Positions 32,798 through 41,296 of a stretch of 64,000 nucleotides of DNA are shown piece after piece. The notes below the pieces were generated by a model. It saw nothing but the letters and a program-made list of their open reading frames with translations, had not been told where the DNA came from and made no database searches. Numbering within the stretch: the stretch's first letter is position 1; every line of letters begins with the position of its first letter. A program made the position numbers and the translations under genes. Origin of the DNA: Planotetraspora phitsanulokensis (GTDB lineage: Bacteria; Actinomycetota; Actinomycetes; Streptosporangiales; Streptosporangiaceae); contig NZ_BOOP01000036.1 in assembly GCF_016863295.1 (NCBI RefSeq), positions 80,932 through 144,931 of the forward strand, written 5' to 3'.

Positions 32798-35394
32798 TAC
32801 GAACACCTCCTTCCACTACTCGTCGGGATGGTGGACCCGGCGGGCCGGCGCAGGGGCCCCTGCGCATGACTCCGTCCGGGGGGCTCGAAGAAGGGGAGGC
32901 GCACCGGCCGGTCGTGCAGCGCGGCGCCAAGTGCGAACAGCACTCCGGCACTCCCCGTGGCAAGGTCCATGGACAACCGGAGCAGCTGGGCTCCGGGGAA
33001 GGCGAGGCCGTCTCTGAAGGGCAGTTCGTGCCAGGCCAGGCGCGAGATCTGCCGCGCCGCCGCGTCCTGCCGTCCCTCCAGTCCGAGGCAGGCGATCATG
33101 CCCGCGCGGCCGGCGAACAGGCCCGGCTGGATGAAGTACGACAGGGTGGTGACCGGGCGGATGGCCTCCAGCGCCTCGGCGAACCGTTCGTCCTGCCGGT
33201 GCGCGAGGTAGCGGGCCAGGACCAGGCCGATGCCGGCTGAGCCCTCGTCGAGGTAGGGGTTGGTCCGCCAGCCCTGCTGCACGTGCAACTGGCCGTCGTC
33301 CCTCCGGACGCAGCGCCGGAGGTCCTGTCGCAGGGCGGTCGCCGCCAGGTCGAGCAGGCCGTCGTCTCCGGTGCGCTCGTAGGCGTGCAGGAACATGAGG
33401 GCCGGCCCGGCCGAGCCGTACATCAGTCCGGCGTGTGGGTGCACGCCGCCGCTGATCTCGGGCACGTCGTCGGGGCCCCCGAGCCGGTCCGCCACCACTT
33501 CGACCATGCGGGACGCCTGGTCGCCGAACGCCGCCTCGCCGGTGACGTCCTGGAAGTGGAGCAGGTTCAGCGCGATCCCGGCGATGCCGCGATAAAGGCT
33601 CAGGTCGAGGTGCTCCCAGCTCTGCCCGGCGCAGACCTCGGCCGCGTCGAGGGCGTCCTCGCGGCGGCCGAGCGCCTCCAGCGCGTATGCCACGCCGTGC
33701 AGCCCGCTGTAGAACCCGATGCCCGCCGCGGGATCCTTGGCCCGTTCGGCCAGCCAGTCCTCGTGGTCGGGGAAGCGCCCGGCTCCCGTGACGGCCAGGG
33801 CGTGCAGCACGCCGGCGGCTCCGTTGGCGAGGCTGACTCCTCCGCCCGGCTGGAACTGCACGATGTCGCCGGGGAACAGCCGGTCGCCGCGGCCGGGCGT
33901 CGCGCTCGCGAGGATCGCCCTGGTGATCGACTCCCTGATCGCCGGCCAGCCGTCCGCCAGCATGCTCGCGGGAGGCGGGGGCGGCTCGTGGCCCACGATG
34001 GTCCGTACGGCTCCCGCGATCAGCCCGGGGGACACCGGGAAGGTGTCCGTCACCAGCCGGCCCAGATGGACGGCCTTCGGCCGGTGGAGCGGCAACATCA
34101 TCGTGGCCATCGGGGCGAACATGCCGAGGTGCAGGCAGGCCAGCGCGTACGCGTCGGCCTCCACGCCCGTCCGCCCCGGCGGCGGGACGAACCCGGGGTT
34201 GGCCAGGGTGGGCCGTTTCCTGTCGGCCGCCAGGGAGGAGACCTCGAAGTCGATGAGGACCACACGCTCCCCGTCGACGAGGACGTTGAACGGGTGCAGG
34301 TCGCCGAACACCACGCCCCGCTCGTGCAGGGCGGCCAGCGCCCGGCGCACCTCGGCGAGCGTGGCGACCGCCCACCGGGTGTAGTCGGCGAGGGCGTCGT
34401 CGCCCGCGTCCGAACTGGTGAGAGGGTGCTTCTGTGCGATGAGCCGGCTCAGGGTCGTGCCGTCCACGTGCTCCTGCACGAGGAAGTGGTGCTCCCCGAG
34501 GGTGAAGTAGTCGCGCAGGGCGGGCACCACGTCCAGCCCGGCCAGCCGGTCCATGATCTCGGCCTCGTGCCGGAGGCGGGTGACCGCGTCCCGGCCGGCG
34601 GTGTCCAGCCCCGCGTGCGGACGCGCCTCCTTCAGCACGACCCGCTCGCCCGCGCGGACGTCGGTCCCGAGGTAGACCCCGCCCCCGTTGGAGAAGTGCA
34701 GCACGCTGTCCACCCGGTACGGCAGGCCCTCCATGGTGACGGAGTTCCTGGCGGCCAGATGCGGTTCGAGGAACCCGGGGAGGGTCACCCACGGGGGGAG
34801 GACGAAGGCGGGCCCGCGGACGTCGGGGACGAGTTCGCCCTCGGGATTCTCGATCGCGAGCACCCGCTCGCCGCCGTCCGTCACGCAGTACCGCTCGGCG
34901 AAGCCGCCGTACCGCACATACAGCGGGCCGTCGCCGTAGCGCAGGTCGCTCAAGATGTACGGCCCCGCCACGCCCTCGAGGATCTCCGCGAGGTCCTTCA
35001 GGACGAGCTCCAACTGGACCTCGTCGACCGGGTAGATCGTCACGAGCTTGCCGCTCGAGTCGCGGCCGGCGTACTTCGAGTTGCGCATCATCATGACGCG
35101 CCGGCCGCGCAGGAACTTGAACGCCAGGCCATGGGCGACGCAGTAGTCCCACACCGCCGCGAGCACCTGCTCGGCCTCATCGAGACACGACGAGACGTGG
35201 ATCTTCCATCCCTGCTGCGGCAGGCGGCCACCGGACGGCGCGTAGTGCGACCAGGTGTCCGTCGCCACATGCGCCCAGCCGTCGGGAAGGTCCCGGCCGG
35301 CGACGGCGAAGTCCGGGTGCTCGGCGCGTTTGCGGTCGAGCGTGTCATAAAAGAAAGGATCCGCGAAGCAATAATTCTCGTACGTGTTAATCAC
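32797..35394 (-). CDS. lanKC: Class III lanthionine synthetase LanKC (RamC-like)
   Basis: An 865-residue trifunctional enzyme that phosphorylates Ser, eliminates phosphate and cyclises the precursor. Order: N-terminal lyase-like domain (about 1-200, FADPFFYDTLDRKR, RGRRVMMMRNSKY), Ser/Thr-kinase-like domain (about 225-500, with LKEARPH, FGDLHPFNVLVDG and LIDFEVS), and a LanC-like cyclase (about 515-850) with the GxAG repeats YRGIAGIAL, YGSAGPAL, EGSAGIGL and FAGRAGMI. The Cys-Cys-His zinc ligands of LanC and class IV enzymes are absent, which marks class III. GTG 35394 is chosen because AAGGGGA lies 6-7 bases upstream and the homology starts there (INTYENYCF); an in-frame start to 35475 is less likely. 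Confidence 0.94.
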   Translation of the reverse strand: MINTYENYCFADPFFYDTLDRKRAEHPDFAVAGRDLPDGWAHVATDTWSHYAPSGGRLPQQGWKIHVSSCLDEAEQVLAAVWDYCVAHGLAFKFLRGRRVMMMRNSKYAGRDSSGKLVTIYPVDEVQLELVLKDLAEILEGVAGPYILSDLRYGDGPLYVRYGGFAERYCVTDGGERVLAIENPEGELVPDVRGPAFVLPPWVTLPGFLEPHLAARNSVTMEGLPYRVDSVLHFSNGGGVYLGTDVRAGERVVLKEARPHAGLDTAGRDAVTRLRHEAEIMDRLAGLDVVPALRDYFTLGEHHFLVQEHVDGTTLSRLIAQKHPLTSSDAGDDALADYTRWAVATLAEVRRALAALHERGVVFGDLHPFNVLVDGERVVLIDFEVSSLAADRKRPTLANPGFVPPPGRTGVEADAYALACLHLGMFAPMATMMLPLHRPKAVHLGRLVTDTFPVSPGLIAGAVRTIVGHEPPPPPASMLADGWPAIRESITRAILASATPGRGDRLFPGDIVQFQPGGGVSLANGAAGVLHALAVTGAGRFPDHEDWLAERAKDPAAGIGFYSGLHGVAYALEALGRREDALDAAEVCAGQSWEHLDLSLYRGIAGIALNLLHFQDVTGEAAFGDQASRMVEVVADRLGGPDDVPEISGGVHPHAGLMYGSAGPALMFLHAYERTGDDGLLDLAATALRQDLRRCVRRDDGQLHVQQGWRTNPYLDEGSAGIGLVLARYLAHRQDERFAEALEAIRPVTTLSYFIQPGLFAGRAGMIACLGLEGRQDAAARQISRLAWHELPFRDGLAFPGAQLLRLSMDLATGSAGVLFALGAALHDRPVRLPFFEPPGRSHAQGPLRRPAGSTIPTSSGRRCS

Positions 35395-35425
35395 AACATG
35401 TCCCCTTAGGCCGATCGCTTCAAAG

Positions 35426-35437
35426 AATTCCGGAATT
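35426..35437. promoter_or_regulatory. Palindrome upstream of LanKC, candidate operator
   Basis: AATTCCGGAATT is a perfect 12-bp palindrome 32 bases upstream of the LanKC start, in an AT-richer stretch. TTGACT occurs on the minus strand at about 35463, a possible -35. The site is a candidate for control by the RamR-like regulator or another factor. Confidence 0.35.
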
Positions 35438-35634
35438 AAGGGGTTGGGCCAAGTTACGTGAGTCAACAGCTGCATAGGTGTCCGTCATGCGGCCACCCGT
35501 GATTCCGGTCATGGGGGATCGCATGAAGAACCCAGGGGCGAGCCGGATGCGATGCGTGTGATCCCCGGAGAATTCACAGGTGACGGGCCGAGGCGGCCTG
35601 ATTTCCAGCGAGGGGCGAGGTCCGCCCGGGCCGG

Positions 35635-36342
35635 TCAGCGGGTGGAACGGGTGGGGAGTTCCGTCACCAGGCGGAACCAGCCGTCCAGGTCCAGGATCGT
35701 GCTTACCGTGCCGTCGAGGGCGGCCGCGCGGATGCGCAGGCTGTCGATGCCTGTGCCGCTCCGCGGGCGGGTCATGGGCTCCACGCCGTCGTTGGCGACG
35801 GTGAGGGTGACCGACCGGCCCGTCTGCCGCATCTCGATGAGGCAGCGGCGTGCGTCGCTGTGCCGGAGCACGTTGGTCACCGCCTCGCGGACCGTGACCG
35901 CGAAGACGGCGCCGGCCTCGGGGGCGAGCGCCACGTCCGCCACGTGGAGCGTGCAGTCGACGCCGCGCGCCGTGAGGACGGCCCGGGCGTCGGCGATCTC
36001 CGACCAGAGGGAGATCTCCTGGTAGGACCGGGTGACGTTGCGGATGTCGGTCGCCGCCCGGCGGACGGACTCGATCACGTTGGCCAGGGCGGGCCGTACG
36101 GGGGAGTTCTCGTCGGCGAGGCGGTAGGCCAGCTCCCCCTGCAGGGAGGCCAGCCAGAGGCGGCTGCTGACCAGGTCGTGCACGTCCCGGCCGAGCTGCT
36201 CGCGCGCCTCGGCCGCGGCCCTGCGCAGGGCCTCGCCGTCCGGACGGCGAGACCGTCGTGAACGGCAGGCGAGCCCGGCGAGGGCGGCGCACACGAGGCA
36301 GATCGTCACGGCGGCGAGGGCGAGCACGGCGGAGCTGGGCAA
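35635..36342 (-). CDS. Small one-TM sensor histidine kinase
   Basis: A 235-residue kinase. One N-terminal membrane helix (VLALAAVTICLVCAALAGLA) is followed by a basic stretch, then a HisKA_3 helix with EQLGRDVHDLVSSRLWLASL; the phospho-His is kept but the usual HDLLGH reads HDLVSS. The HATPase domain has REAVTNVLRHSDA (N box), VANDGVEP (G1) and GTGIDSLRIRAA (G2). No extracellular sensing domain exists, so it may respond to membrane state or a partner protein. The start is TTG 36342, with GGAGGA 7 bases upstream. It lies upstream of LanKC on the same strand and is the best local partner for the RamR-like regulator. Confidence 0.88.
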   Translation of the reverse strand: MPSSAVLALAAVTICLVCAALAGLACRSRRSRRPDGEALRRAAAEAREQLGRDVHDLVSSRLWLASLQGELAYRLADENSPVRPALANVIESVRRAATDIRNVTRSYQEISLWSEIADARAVLTARGVDCTLHVADVALAPEAGAVFAVTVREAVTNVLRHSDARRCLIEMRQTGRSVTLTVANDGVEPMTRPRSGTGIDSLRIRAAALDGTVSTILDLDGWFRLVTELPTRSTR

Positions 36343-36560
36343 GTGAAGATCCTCCAGTCATCCTCGCCAGAGGACCGGCCTCGCTTTCGAATGCACGGCT
36401 CGATCATTGCATGAAAGTCAATAAATATGGCGACTTAATGCTGATCGAATTGCGTTCTATTAGTGGCGTGCCCGATGGGTGCCGGAATCGTCGCGATGCG
36501 CGTGATCCGGTTGACGAGGATAGAGAATTCCGGCCGCGGTAGGGCGGTGAATCTGGAGTC

Positions 36561-37586
36561 TCAGGCGAGCGCCCGTACCGCGGCGCCGAAGAGCGCGGGC
36601 ATCCGCTGCGCCGCCGGGACGACGAGGCGCGCGGACCCCTGGTGACGGCGGGCCGCCAGCAGGGCGGCGGTCAGCAGCCGATGGCGCAGGGAGATGCGGC
36701 GCCAGGCCTGCTCGTAGGCCTCGGGCCGCCCGGCCCGCAGGGAGCGGACCAGAGCCTGCGACGACAACACCGCCAGGGACAGGCCCTCACCGGTGAGGGC
36801 GTCCATGTAGCCGGCCGCGTCCCCGACCAGCAGCACCCGCCCGGCCACCCGCGACCGTACGCGCTGGAGCAGGGGACCCGCCCCGCGCACCGGAGTCGCC
36901 GCGGGGCAGTCCAGGCGCGCGAGCAGGTCGGGGAACTCCGAAAGGTGGTCGTCGTAGGCCCGGCGCCGGGAGCTCAGCACGGCCACGCCGACGAGGTCGT
37001 CGCCCACGGGGGTGACGTACGCCTCGCCTCCCGGGGCCCAGTGCACCTCGACGAAGTCGGTCCAGGGGGCCGTCCGGTAATGGCGGCGCAGGCCGTACCT
37101 CCGGAGGCGCGAAGGGGGCGGCTCCAGCCCGAGCATCGCCCGGATGGGGGAGTGCAGCCCGTCGGCGGCGACCAGCCACCTCGCGCGCAGGGGGCGGCCG
37201 CTCACGGAGGCCAGCACCGACCCGGTCTCCTGGCTCACGCCGTCCACGTGGCCGGGGACGACGCTGACGCCGAGAGCCTCCGCGCGTTCGGCGAGGGCCG
37301 CGTGCAGGACCGTCCGCCGCACGCCGATCCCGAGGCCGTCGTGGAAGGCCGCCTGCGCCCGGTGGCTCCCGTCGAGGTAGCGGATCCCCCGGAACGGCCT
37401 GCCTGCCATGAGCACGCCCATTGAGCGAAGCGCGGCGGCGCCCGTCGGCATCAGCCCCTCACCGCAGGCCTTGTCCACCGGTCCCGACCGCGGCTCCACC
37501 ACGACCGCCTCCATCCCGGCGAGCGCGGCGTTTATCGCGGTCGCGAGCCCTGCCGGGCCGCCACCGGCGACGAGCACGTCGATCAT
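36561..37586 (-). CDS. FAD-dependent oxidoreductase (geranylgeranyl reductase/hydroxylase type)
   Basis: A 341-residue flavoprotein of the geranylgeranyl reductase and aromatic hydroxylase superfamily. The dinucleotide fold GGGPAGLATAINAAL starts at residue 8, the DKACGEGLMPTG segment follows, and the second FAD motif is GRVLLVGDAAGYMDALTGEGLS. It is coupled by an ATGA overlap (37583-37586) to the ICMT-type methyltransferase, which follows a type III PKS. In phenolic-lipid loci of the srsABC type, such a flavoprotein hydroxylates the alkylresorcinol product; that is the preferred reading here. Double-bond reduction of a prenyl chain is the alternative, because a UbiA gene is nearby. Confidence 0.88.
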   Translation of the reverse strand: MIDVLVAGGGPAGLATAINAALAGMEAVVVEPRSGPVDKACGEGLMPTGAAALRSMGVLMAGRPFRGIRYLDGSHRAQAAFHDGLGIGVRRTVLHAALAERAEALGVSVVPGHVDGVSQETGSVLASVSGRPLRARWLVAADGLHSPIRAMLGLEPPPSRLRRYGLRRHYRTAPWTDFVEVHWAPGGEAYVTPVGDDLVGVAVLSSRRRAYDDHLSEFPDLLARLDCPAATPVRGAGPLLQRVRSRVAGRVLLVGDAAGYMDALTGEGLSLAVLSSQALVRSLRAGRPEAYEQAWRRISLRHRLLTAALLAARRHQGSARLVVPAAQRMPALFGAAVRALA

Positions 37587-38146
37587 TCCAGCGCCCCGTC
37601 CTGGGACCGGGAGCCCGCGGGCGCGACGGCGGACAACTCGCCCAGGGCGGACTCCTCGCAGCGGATTCGCACGACCATCAGGGCCGCGTTCAGCACGGTG
37701 AAGGCGACCGCCGTCAGCCATGCGGTGTGAACCAGCGGCAGCGCCGCCCCCTCGACCGCCACCGCCACGTAGTTCGGGTGGCGCAGCCACGTCAGCCGGT
37801 ACGGCCCCCGGCTCACCAGCGGCAGGCCCGGCACCACGATGACCTCGGTGTTCCACTGGCGCCCGAGAGTGGCGATGCACCACCAGCGCAGGCCCTGGGC
37901 CGCCAGGACGAGGACGAACATGGGCCATCCCAGCGTGGGCACGAAGGGCCGGTCGGTCAGCCACACCTCCAGCAGGCATGCGATCAGCAGCCCCGTGTGG
38001 AGGGCGACCATCCAGGGGTAGTGGCGGCGTCCGGCGACGACCCCGCCCCGGGCGAGGCTCCAGCGGGCGTTGCGGCGGGCCACGACCAGTTCGGCGAGGC
38101 GTTCCACCGCGACGAGGACGACGAGCAGTGCGTACCAGGTCGACAC
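37583..38146 (-). CDS. Isoprenylcysteine carboxyl methyltransferase-like membrane protein
   Basis: A 187-residue integral membrane methyltransferase of the ICMT/PEMT type with about five hydrophobic helices. The SAM-binding motif is RHPNYVAVAVEG, preceded by LVSRGPYRLTW, the hallmark of the family. GTG 38146 is supported by GGAGG 7 bases upstream; GTG 38164 (overlapping the PKS stop as GTGA) is also possible. Beside a type III PKS such enzymes O-methylate alkylresorcinols or pyrones (SrsB type). It is co-transcribed with the PKS and FAD genes. An N-terminal basic loop after helix 1 (ARRNARWSLARGG) is as expected. Confidence 0.9.
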   Translation of the reverse strand: MSTWYALLVVLVAVERLAELVVARRNARWSLARGGVVAGRRHYPWMVALHTGLLIACLLEVWLTDRPFVPTLGWPMFVLVLAAQGLRWWCIATLGRQWNTEVIVVPGLPLVSRGPYRLTWLRHPNYVAVAVEGAALPLVHTAWLTAVAFTVLNAALMVVRIRCEESALGELSAVAPAGSRSQDGALE

Positions 38147-38160
38147 GTCGGGACCTCCGG

Positions 38161-39276
38161 TCACCAGCGCAGGAGGACGAGCTCGGAGCAGAAGCCGGGG
38201 CCCATCGCGATCAGCAGCCCCGGGGTGCCGGGCGGCGGCGGGCGAAGCGCGAGGGTGTCCCTGAGGACGTGCAGGACCGACGAGGAGGACAGGTTCCCGA
38301 TCGCTTCCAGCGACCGCCAGGTCAGGTCGAGCGCGCCGCCCGGCAGTTCGAGCGCCTCCGCCACGGCCTCGAGGACCTTCGGCCCGCCCGGATGGCACAC
38401 CCACGCCGTCATGTCGTGCGCGGCCAGTCCGTGGCCGCCGAGGAAGGCGGTCACGTCGTCGGCGAGGTAGGTTCGCACGACGTCGGGCACACCGGCGTCC
38501 AGCACGACCTTGAAGCCGGAGTCGCGGACGTCCCAGCCCATCACCCGCTGGGACGCCGGGTAGAGCCGGCTGCGGGTGGCCACGACCGTGGGGCCCTGCG
38601 TGGTTGGGTTCTGTGCGGTGGGGTTCTGGGCGGTTGGGCTCTGCGTGGCTGGGCTCTGGGCGGTGGGTCGCTCGTCGCCGACGGCGACGACCGCGGCGGC
38701 GCCGTCCCCGAACAGCGCGCTCGCCACCAGGTTGGCGACCGAGCCGTCCTCCCGCTGGAGCGTCAGGGAGCACAGCTCCACCGAGAGCAGGACGGCCACG
38801 TGGCCGGGCCACCCGCGCAGGTAGTCGTGCAGGCGGGCGATCCCCGCCGCGCCGGCGACGCAGCCGAGGCCGAAGACGGGGATCCGCTTCACGTCCGGAC
38901 GCAGGCCGAGGCGGCCCGCGAGCCGCGCGTCGATGGAGGGGGCCGCGATGCCGGTCACCGACGTGCACATGATCATGTCGACGTCGTCCGGGGTGAGACC
39001 TGCCGCGTCGAGCGCGCCCGCGACCGCCCGGGCCCCGAGTTCGACGGCCGCCTCGATGAACAGGTCGTTGGCCATGCCGAACCCGTCGAGCTTGCCGTAC
39101 TGGTCGAGTGGGAGCACGAGATTGCGGTGCGAGACGCGGGCGCTGCCGTGGAGCCGGTCGAGCAGTCTCCGGTCGCCGCCTTCGGGGAGGCAGACCTTGG
39201 CGAAGACGTCGGTGATCTCCGCCTGCGGATACCGGTTCGGGGGGAGGACTCCGTGGACGGCGGCGATTCGCGTCAT
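38161..39276 (-). CDS. Type III polyketide synthase
   Basis: A 371-residue chalcone-synthase-fold enzyme. The catalytic Cys139 lies in [12 protein letters not shown], His295 in WVCHPGGPK and Asn328 in AIGNLSSSS, so the triad is complete. It condenses malonyl-CoA units onto an acyl starter; bacterial enzymes with an ICMT-type methylase and flavoprotein neighbour usually make alkylresorcinols or alkylpyrones. Residues 204-230 are an unusual low-complexity insertion ([20 protein letters not shown] and beyond) on a surface loop, encoded by a 15-bp minisatellite. ATG 39276 gives the family start [16 protein letters not shown], and GGGGGA lies upstream. Confidence 0.94.
   Translation of the reverse strand: MTRIAAVHGVLPPNRYPQAEITDVFAKVCLPEGGDRRLLDRLHGSARVSHRNLVLPLDQYGKLDGFGMANDLFIEAAVELGARAVAGALDAAGLTPDDVDMIMCTSVTGIAAPSIDARLAGRLGLRPDVKRIPVFGLGCVAGAAGIARLHDYLRGWPGHVAVLLSVELCSLTLQREDGSVANLVASALFGDGAAAVVAVGDERPTAQSPATQSPTAQNPTAQNPTTQGPTVVATRSRLYPASQRVMGWDVRDSGFKVVLDAGVPDVVRTYLADDVTAFLGGHGLAAHDMTAWVCHPGGPKVLEAVAEALELPGGALDLTWRSLEAIGNLSSSSVLHVLRDTLALRPPPPGTPGLLIAMGPGFCSELVLLRW
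38587..38667. repeat. 15-bp minisatellite inside the type III PKS gene
   Basis: About five copies of a 15-bp unit (GGTTGGGTTCTGTGC and close variants on the plus strand) encode [10 protein letters not shown] or PATQS on the minus strand. The reading frame is maintained, so the length can vary between strains by multiples of five residues. Confidence 0.85.
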
Positions 39277-39366
39277 ATCCAATTCCCCCGGGCTGGCGAA
39301 AGATTCGGCATATCTCTTTTGCCCGCCAAGAGCATCCCCATGCCGATCATCCCCGCCCCTTCCCCA

Positions 39367-39431
39367 CGTGATCATGCACGCTTTCGGTCGCGTACGGCCC
39401 GACCAGCGCATATTCGGTTCGTGATCATGCG
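39367..39431. repeat. Two reverse TGCATGATCACG boxes downstream of ubiA-like gene
   Basis: CGTGATCATGCA starts at 39367 (exact) and 39420 (one mismatch), 53 bp apart. The 41 bases between them, read on the minus strand, match 34 of 41 positions of the second spacer (40407-40447) of the array on the other side of the UbiA gene. The pair occupies the gap between the PKS start and the UbiA stop. Confidence 0.9.
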
Positions 39432-39444
39432 GCGACGTCTGCAG

Positions 39445-40293
39445 TCAGACGCCCACGCCGATCCCGGACGCGAGGAGGAGGCCGACGTCGACGGCCGCGC
39501 ACGCGATGGCCGCGGCGAATGGGATCTTGGCCGACAGGCCGCCGAGAGCCGTACCCGCGAGGCCGAAGGCGGACACCGCGGCCAGGCCACCCCAGACGAC
39601 GGCACTAGGCGGCCCGGGGGGTGCGAACACGAGCAGTGCGGACGCGCCGAGCAGGGGGAGCGGGATCAACGCGCGAACGCGGGACGGCCCCAGCCGCTGC
39701 GGCCATCCGCGGACTCCGACGGCGATGTCCTGTCCGATGTCCGGCAGGACGTTCGCGAGATGCGCCCCGAGCCCGAGGGCCGCCGCCGCGACGACCGCCC
39801 ACCATGCCGGCCACGGCCGTCCGGGCAGCCCGGTCGCCACGAACACCGGGAGGCTGCCGAATCCCACGACGTACGGCACCCAGGAGAGCAGGGTCGCCTT
39901 CAGCCGGAGGTTGTACGCCCACGCTCCCGCGACGGCGACAAGGTGGACGGCGCCGGCCAGCAGCCCGGAGGCGAATGAGACCGGTACACAGATGGCGAAC
40001 GCGGAGATCGCGGACACGTACACCGTCTTCACGCCGACCTGCCCGGCGACGATGGGTTTCTCCGCACGAGCGGCGGCGGTGTCGCGGGGCGCGTCGACGG
40101 CGTCGTTGCACCAGCCCACTGAGAGTTGGCCGGTGAGAATCGCGGCCGCCACGAGGACGCTGCCTGCGGTGTCATGACCGGCGGCCACCGCCAATGCGGT
40201 GACCAGGGCGGTGACGGCCACGGTGGGCCCGGGATGACAGGCCTTCGCGAGCCCGCTCAGCGCCCCCGTCAGGGAGCCGCGCCCCATCGCCAC
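39445..40293 (-). CDS. UbiA-family prenyltransferase
   Basis: A 282-residue membrane protein with eight or nine helices. The first Asp-rich motif is NDAVDAPRD (NDxxDxxxD) and the second is DIGQDIAVG; both bind Mg-prenyl-diphosphate. It would attach a prenyl group to an aromatic or lipid acceptor. GTG 40293 is preferred because TAGGCT on the minus strand (40305-40300) ends 6 bases upstream; ATG 40287 is an alternative. Its neighbours make a type III polyketide, so a prenylated phenolic product is possible but unproven; menaquinone or heme-type substrates are less likely here. The gene is bracketed by inverted repeat arrays. Confidence 0.88.
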   Translation of the reverse strand: MAMGRGSLTGALSGLAKACHPGPTVAVTALVTALAVAAGHDTAGSVLVAAAILTGQLSVGWCNDAVDAPRDTAAARAEKPIVAGQVGVKTVYVSAISAFAICVPVSFASGLLAGAVHLVAVAGAWAYNLRLKATLLSWVPYVVGFGSLPVFVATGLPGRPWPAWWAVVAAAALGLGAHLANVLPDIGQDIAVGVRGWPQRLGPSRVRALIPLPLLGASALLVFAPPGPPSAVVWGGLAAVSAFGLAGTALGGLSAKIPFAAAIACAAVDVGLLLASGIGVGV

Positions 40294-40341
40294 CACCAGA
40301 GCCTAACTCCGGCCTGGATCATCATCAGGCCAGGCGGAATC

Positions 40342-40512
40342 TGCATGATCACGCGGCATGTCCGCCCTGGTCGCACGGCACGGCGACGAAGTCGTGCATG
40401 ATCACGAACCGGGTTTGCGCTGGTCGGACCGTACGTGACCGAGAGTGTGCATGATCACGCGGGGAGGGTGGGCGGGTCGGCGGGCAGTTCCGCGAATCCG
40501 TGCACGATCACG
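40342..40512. repeat. Four forward TGCATGATCACG boxes at exact 53-bp steps
   Basis: Boxes start at 40342, 40395, 40448 (all exact) and 40501 (one mismatch), each exactly 53 bp from the last. The 41-base spacers share GGTCGG-like centres but are not identical. The array fills half of the 364-base gap (40294-40657) between the divergent UbiA and ABC genes; the rest holds no gene, only the probable promoter and start region of the ABC operon. Confidence 0.93.
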
Positions 40513-40657
40513 GCGAGGGCGGTGGCACCGTTGATTTGGCTGACGATCGTGACACCTCTGTGATCTTCTCCGGCGTAGGGTCGGCGAAGCGCACAAGGTG
40601 ATCTATCCGATTGTTTCGCGTACGGGCCACGCGATGGTGTCGCATCAGGGGAGGCCG

Positions 40658-41296
40658 ATGTTGCCCCAGCCAGCCCTGTCCTGCCAGTCGCTTGCCTGCC
40701 GGGCCGGCGACAGAGAAGTCGTGACGGACCTGTCGCTTGAGATCATGCCCGGCGAACGGGTCGCGATCATGGGTCCCTCCGGCTCTGGGAAGACGACCCT
40801 GCTCACGACGCTCGGCGGGCTCCTCCCGCCGTCCGGCGGACGGGTCCTCGTCGGCTCAGTGCCCCTCGACGAGCAGCCGCCCCTGCGCAGGAACCTCGCC
40901 CTGGTCTTCCAGTCGTACGGGCTCGTCTCGCTGCTGACCGCCGCCGAGAACATCGAGGTGGCCCTCCGGGCGGCCGGCCGGCCGCCACGGGAGGCGATCG
41001 CGGAGGCGGCAGACGTCCTGGGACGCATGCGGCTCACCGCCTACGCCGACCACCTGATCGAGGAACTGTCCGGCGGCCAGCAGCAGCGTGTGGCGGTGGC
41101 CCGGGCCCTCGCTCTGGCGCCGAGCGTCATCCTCGCCGACGAGCCGACGGCCGAGCAGGACAAGGTCAACCGCATGCTGGTCCTTGAGGCGCTGATGGCG
41201 GCGCCCGCCGCGCTCGTGATCGCCACGCACGACCCCGAGGTGGCCGACCGGTGCGACCGGGTCGTCGAACTGCGGTCGACGGCAGGTGTCCGATGA
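40658..41296 (+). CDS. ABC transporter ATP-binding protein (LolD/MacB type)
   Basis: A 212-residue ATPase. Walker A is GPSGSGKTT, the signature [15 protein letters not shown], and the Walker [13 protein letters not shown], with THDPEVAD as H-loop. The LolD/MacB pattern (ADEPT rather than LDEPT) indicates partnership with an FtsX-type permease, found two genes downstream. ATG 40658 is preceded by GGGGAGG; the frame extends back to GTG 40598 without homology. The stop overlaps the next ATPase start (ATGA at 41293-41296). Confidence 0.92.
   Translation: MLPQPALSCQSLACRAGDREVVTDLSLEIMPGERVAIMGPSGSGKTTLLTTLGGLLPPSGGRVLVGSVPLDEQPPLRRNLALVFQSYGLVSLLTAAENIEVALRAAGRPPREAIAEAADVLGRMRLTAYADHLIEELSGGQQQRVAVARALALAPSVILADEPTAEQDKVNRMLVLEALMAAPAALVIATHDPEVADRCDRVVELRSTAGVR

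Noticed and set aside
33283..35409. 708-codon open frame on the plus strand opposite LanKC
   Set aside because: It is a GC-bias shadow of the LanKC gene: no family motif, no ribosome site, Arg/Gly/His-rich composition.
36561..37979. Longer 472-codon version of the FAD oxidoreductase
   Set aside because: The first 131 codons lie antiparallel in a different frame of the methyltransferase gene; the conserved dinucleotide fold starts right after ATG 37586.
40342..40512. Regularly spaced short repeats looked like a CRISPR array
   Set aside because: The repeat is only 12 bp, spacers are 41 bp and partly conserved, orientation flips at other loci, and no cas gene is present.
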